Shown here: positions 22,124 to 23,509 of the stretch, in pieces
How positions within the stretch are numbered: position 1 is the stretch's first letter
Layout of the letters: every line of letters starts with the position of its first letter
Source: an uncultured Oscillospiraceae bacterium
GTDB lineage: Bacteria; Bacillota; Clostridia; Oscillospirales; Acutalibacteraceae
Direction: 5' to 3'
NCBI GenBank assembly: GCA_900544375.1
Contig: UQUZ01000043.1
Location: forward strand, 1-23,509
Length of the DNA: 23,509 nucleotides
Program-made: the position numbers and the translations under genes
The notes under the pieces: generated by a model
The model's input: only the letters and a program-made list of their open reading frames with translations
What the model was told of the DNA's origin: nothing
Databases searched by the model: none

Positions 22124-23452
22124 ATGAAGAAGAATAGAAAGATTTTGGCAGTAGCCGGTGCGGCCGTATTGGTAATTGCGATAGGGACTGCTTCCGTGCT
22201 GGGCGTTTCCGCACATGCGAAAAATACCGCGAAGGAAACGGCGCTAAAATACCTGCCCGCCGACGCGCAGCTCGTCGCACAGGAGACGGAGGACGATCGT
22301 TATGAATTCAAATTCCACAGCGCGGAGCGGAAGGAAAAATATGAAATTGAGATTGGCAAAAAAACAAAGGAGCTTGCCGAATGGAAAAGTCAGGCGGATG
22401 CTTCTGATGGATCAAAATCCGTGAAGCTTACGCAGCAGGATGTAGAAAAGATCGTGTCTGATGAGCTTTCAAGCGCTAAGGTGGATGGTGCTAAAATGAC
22501 CAAAACTCAGCTGGTCGAGGAGGATGGGTTTCAAGTTTATGAGGTTGCATTCCAATCCTCCAAGTGCCGCGGCAGTTATGATATCCACCCGGAAAGCGGA
22601 TTGATCTTGGAGCGTGAAATCAAAATTGGCGCGCCAATCGTCATTCCGTTGACCAGCACACCCGCAGAGGGCGCTGCTGGGGCAACGGCCGGCAGCACAC
22701 AGCAGGACGGGGCGATTCTCAGCGTGGAAAAAGCACGGGAACTGGCGCTGAAAGAGGTGCCCGGAGCCGCTGTGACGGATATTGATTTGGAACTCGAAAA
22801 GGGCATTTATGTCTATCAGATTGAGCTTTATCAAGGTGGATATGAATATGATCTTGTGCTCAATGCAAAGGATGGCGCCCGCATATCGCTCAAAAGCGAA
22901 AAGGATGATTGGGATGAAAACGGCGGATGGGTGCATCATACTGGCCGCAACCCGGTCACCACAGAGCAGACACAGGCAAAGGCACAGGAGAAACCCACCC
23001 AGCAAAACGGTGCCTCCTCCTATATCGGCGTTGCAAAGGCCAAAGAAATTGTGCTGCAAAAGGTGCCTGGCGCAACGATAACGAAGATTGAGCTGGAGCG
23101 CGATGACGGGCGTGTCGCCTATGAAGGGGAGGCCCAAAAGGGTAAAGTGGAGTACGAGTTTGATATCGACGCTTACACCGGTGCGATCCTCTCTTGGGAA
23201 GAAGAGCAAAGCCATCACAGCGGCAGCGGCACACAGCCTGCCGGAAAAGTGATTGGGATCAAGCAGGTGAAAGCGATTCTTGAGAAAAAAATGCCTGGTG
23301 CTATCATTGTGGATCTTGATATGGATACAGTGAACGGCAGGCTTCTCTATGAAGGCGAGGTGCGGAAAAGCGGCACGGAATATGACTTTGAAATTGACGC
23401 TACGACTGGCACAATTCTAAAATGGGAGGCAGAACCGGCAGATCGTGATTAA
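22124..23452 (+). CDS. Secreted protein with five PepSY-like repeats
   Basis: This 442-residue protein starts with a signal peptide or anchor (MKKNRKILAVAGAAVLVIAI, possible cut after AHA at 30-32). The rest consists of five PepSY-type units at about 33-90 (degenerate), 102-167, 198-257, 299-360 and 375-437, divided by low-complexity linkers. Units 3-5 share a KARELALKEVPGA-like helix, a charged strand pair and an ending DAxTGxIL-type turn. PepSY units are thought to bind or inhibit proteases or sense envelope conditions. It is divergent from the response regulator and kinase, a common arrangement, so it may be their target or part of the sensing. ATG 22124 has AGGAGG 7 nt upstream. The function is inferred only. 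Confidence 0.88.
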   Translation: MKKNRKILAVAGAAVLVIAIGTASVLGVSAHAKNTAKETALKYLPADAQLVAQETEDDRYEFKFHSAERKEKYEIEIGKKTKELAEWKSQADASDGSKSVKLTQQDVEKIVSDELSSAKVDGAKMTKTQLVEEDGFQVYEVAFQSSKCRGSYDIHPESGLILEREIKIGAPIVIPLTSTPAEGAAGATAGSTQQDGAILSVEKARELALKEVPGAAVTDIDLELEKGIYVYQIELYQGGYEYDLVLNAKDGARISLKSEKDDWDENGGWVHHTGRNPVTTEQTQAKAQEKPTQQNGASSYIGVAKAKEIVLQKVPGATITKIELERDDGRVAYEGEAQKGKVEYEFDIDAYTGAILSWEEEQSHHSGSGTQPAGKVIGIKQVKAILEKKMPGAIIVDLDMDTVNGRLLYEGEVRKSGTEYDFEIDATTGTILKWEAEPADRD

Positions 23453-23509
23453 CCGATTGTGCTTTGCACCTCACTGGGTTGTAAACTACTTGGAAACGCG
23501 CTGCAACAT

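Noticed and set aside
22469..23218. 249-residue open frame on the minus strand inside the PepSY gene
   Set aside because: It is antisense to a protein with signal peptide and clear repeats; no ribosome site or motif.

Overview
The window looks like a chromosomal piece of a gut-type Clostridia (Oscillospirales/Ruminococcaceae-like) bacterium. This is inference. It rests on strong AGGAGG-type ribosome sites, moderate GC, intrinsic terminators, and family types common there: a YtrA-type GntR with an ABC-2 exporter, a DUF6020 membrane protein, a short MetH, a multi-PepSY secreted protein beside an OmpR/HK pair, and several glycoside hydrolases. No rRNA, tRNA, CRISPR array, transposase, phage or plasmid gene was seen.

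Layout. (1) 1-3677: a short-chain dehydrogenase on the minus strand, then a large GH123/DUF6067-like glycosidase on the plus strand. (2) 3703-9391, all minus strand: a two-gene operon of a GT2 glycosyltransferase and a DUF6020 multi-pass membrane protein (4-nt GTGA overlap), and upstream of it a membrane-anchored GH98 endo-beta-galactosidase-like enzyme with a FIVAR module. (3) 9506-12976: metF-metH, divergent from the GH98 gene, ending in an intrinsic terminator; this MetH lacks the C-terminal reactivation domain. (4) 13023-17246: an AraC regulator divergent from a GPH sugar symporter and a cytosolic six-hairpin-type glycosidase, which reads as a small sugar-utilisation locus. (5) 17296-19568: a GntR/YtrA repressor with a perfect 14-bp inverted-repeat operator over its own promoter, an ABC ATPase, an ABC-2 permease and a small zinc-ribbon protein. 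(6) 19586-23452: an OmpR/HK two-component pair on the minus strand, divergent from a secreted protein with five PepSY-like repeats, with about 490 bp between them rich in inverted and direct repeats.

How the parts may work together. An extracellular GH98 enzyme could release oligosaccharides from host blood-group-type glycans. The AraC-controlled symporter and cytosolic glycosidase, and the cytosolic GH123/DUF6067-like enzyme, could take up and break down sugars. No sequence evidence ties these parts into one pathway. Regulation is visible: several good -35/-10 pairs, the GntR operator, back-to-back AraC promoters, and TTGAA/TTCAA half-sites clustered between the response regulator and the PepSY gene. 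The clearest less-described items are this repeat-rich intergenic region, the uncharacterised AraC sugar locus, and the GT2-DUF6020 envelope pair.
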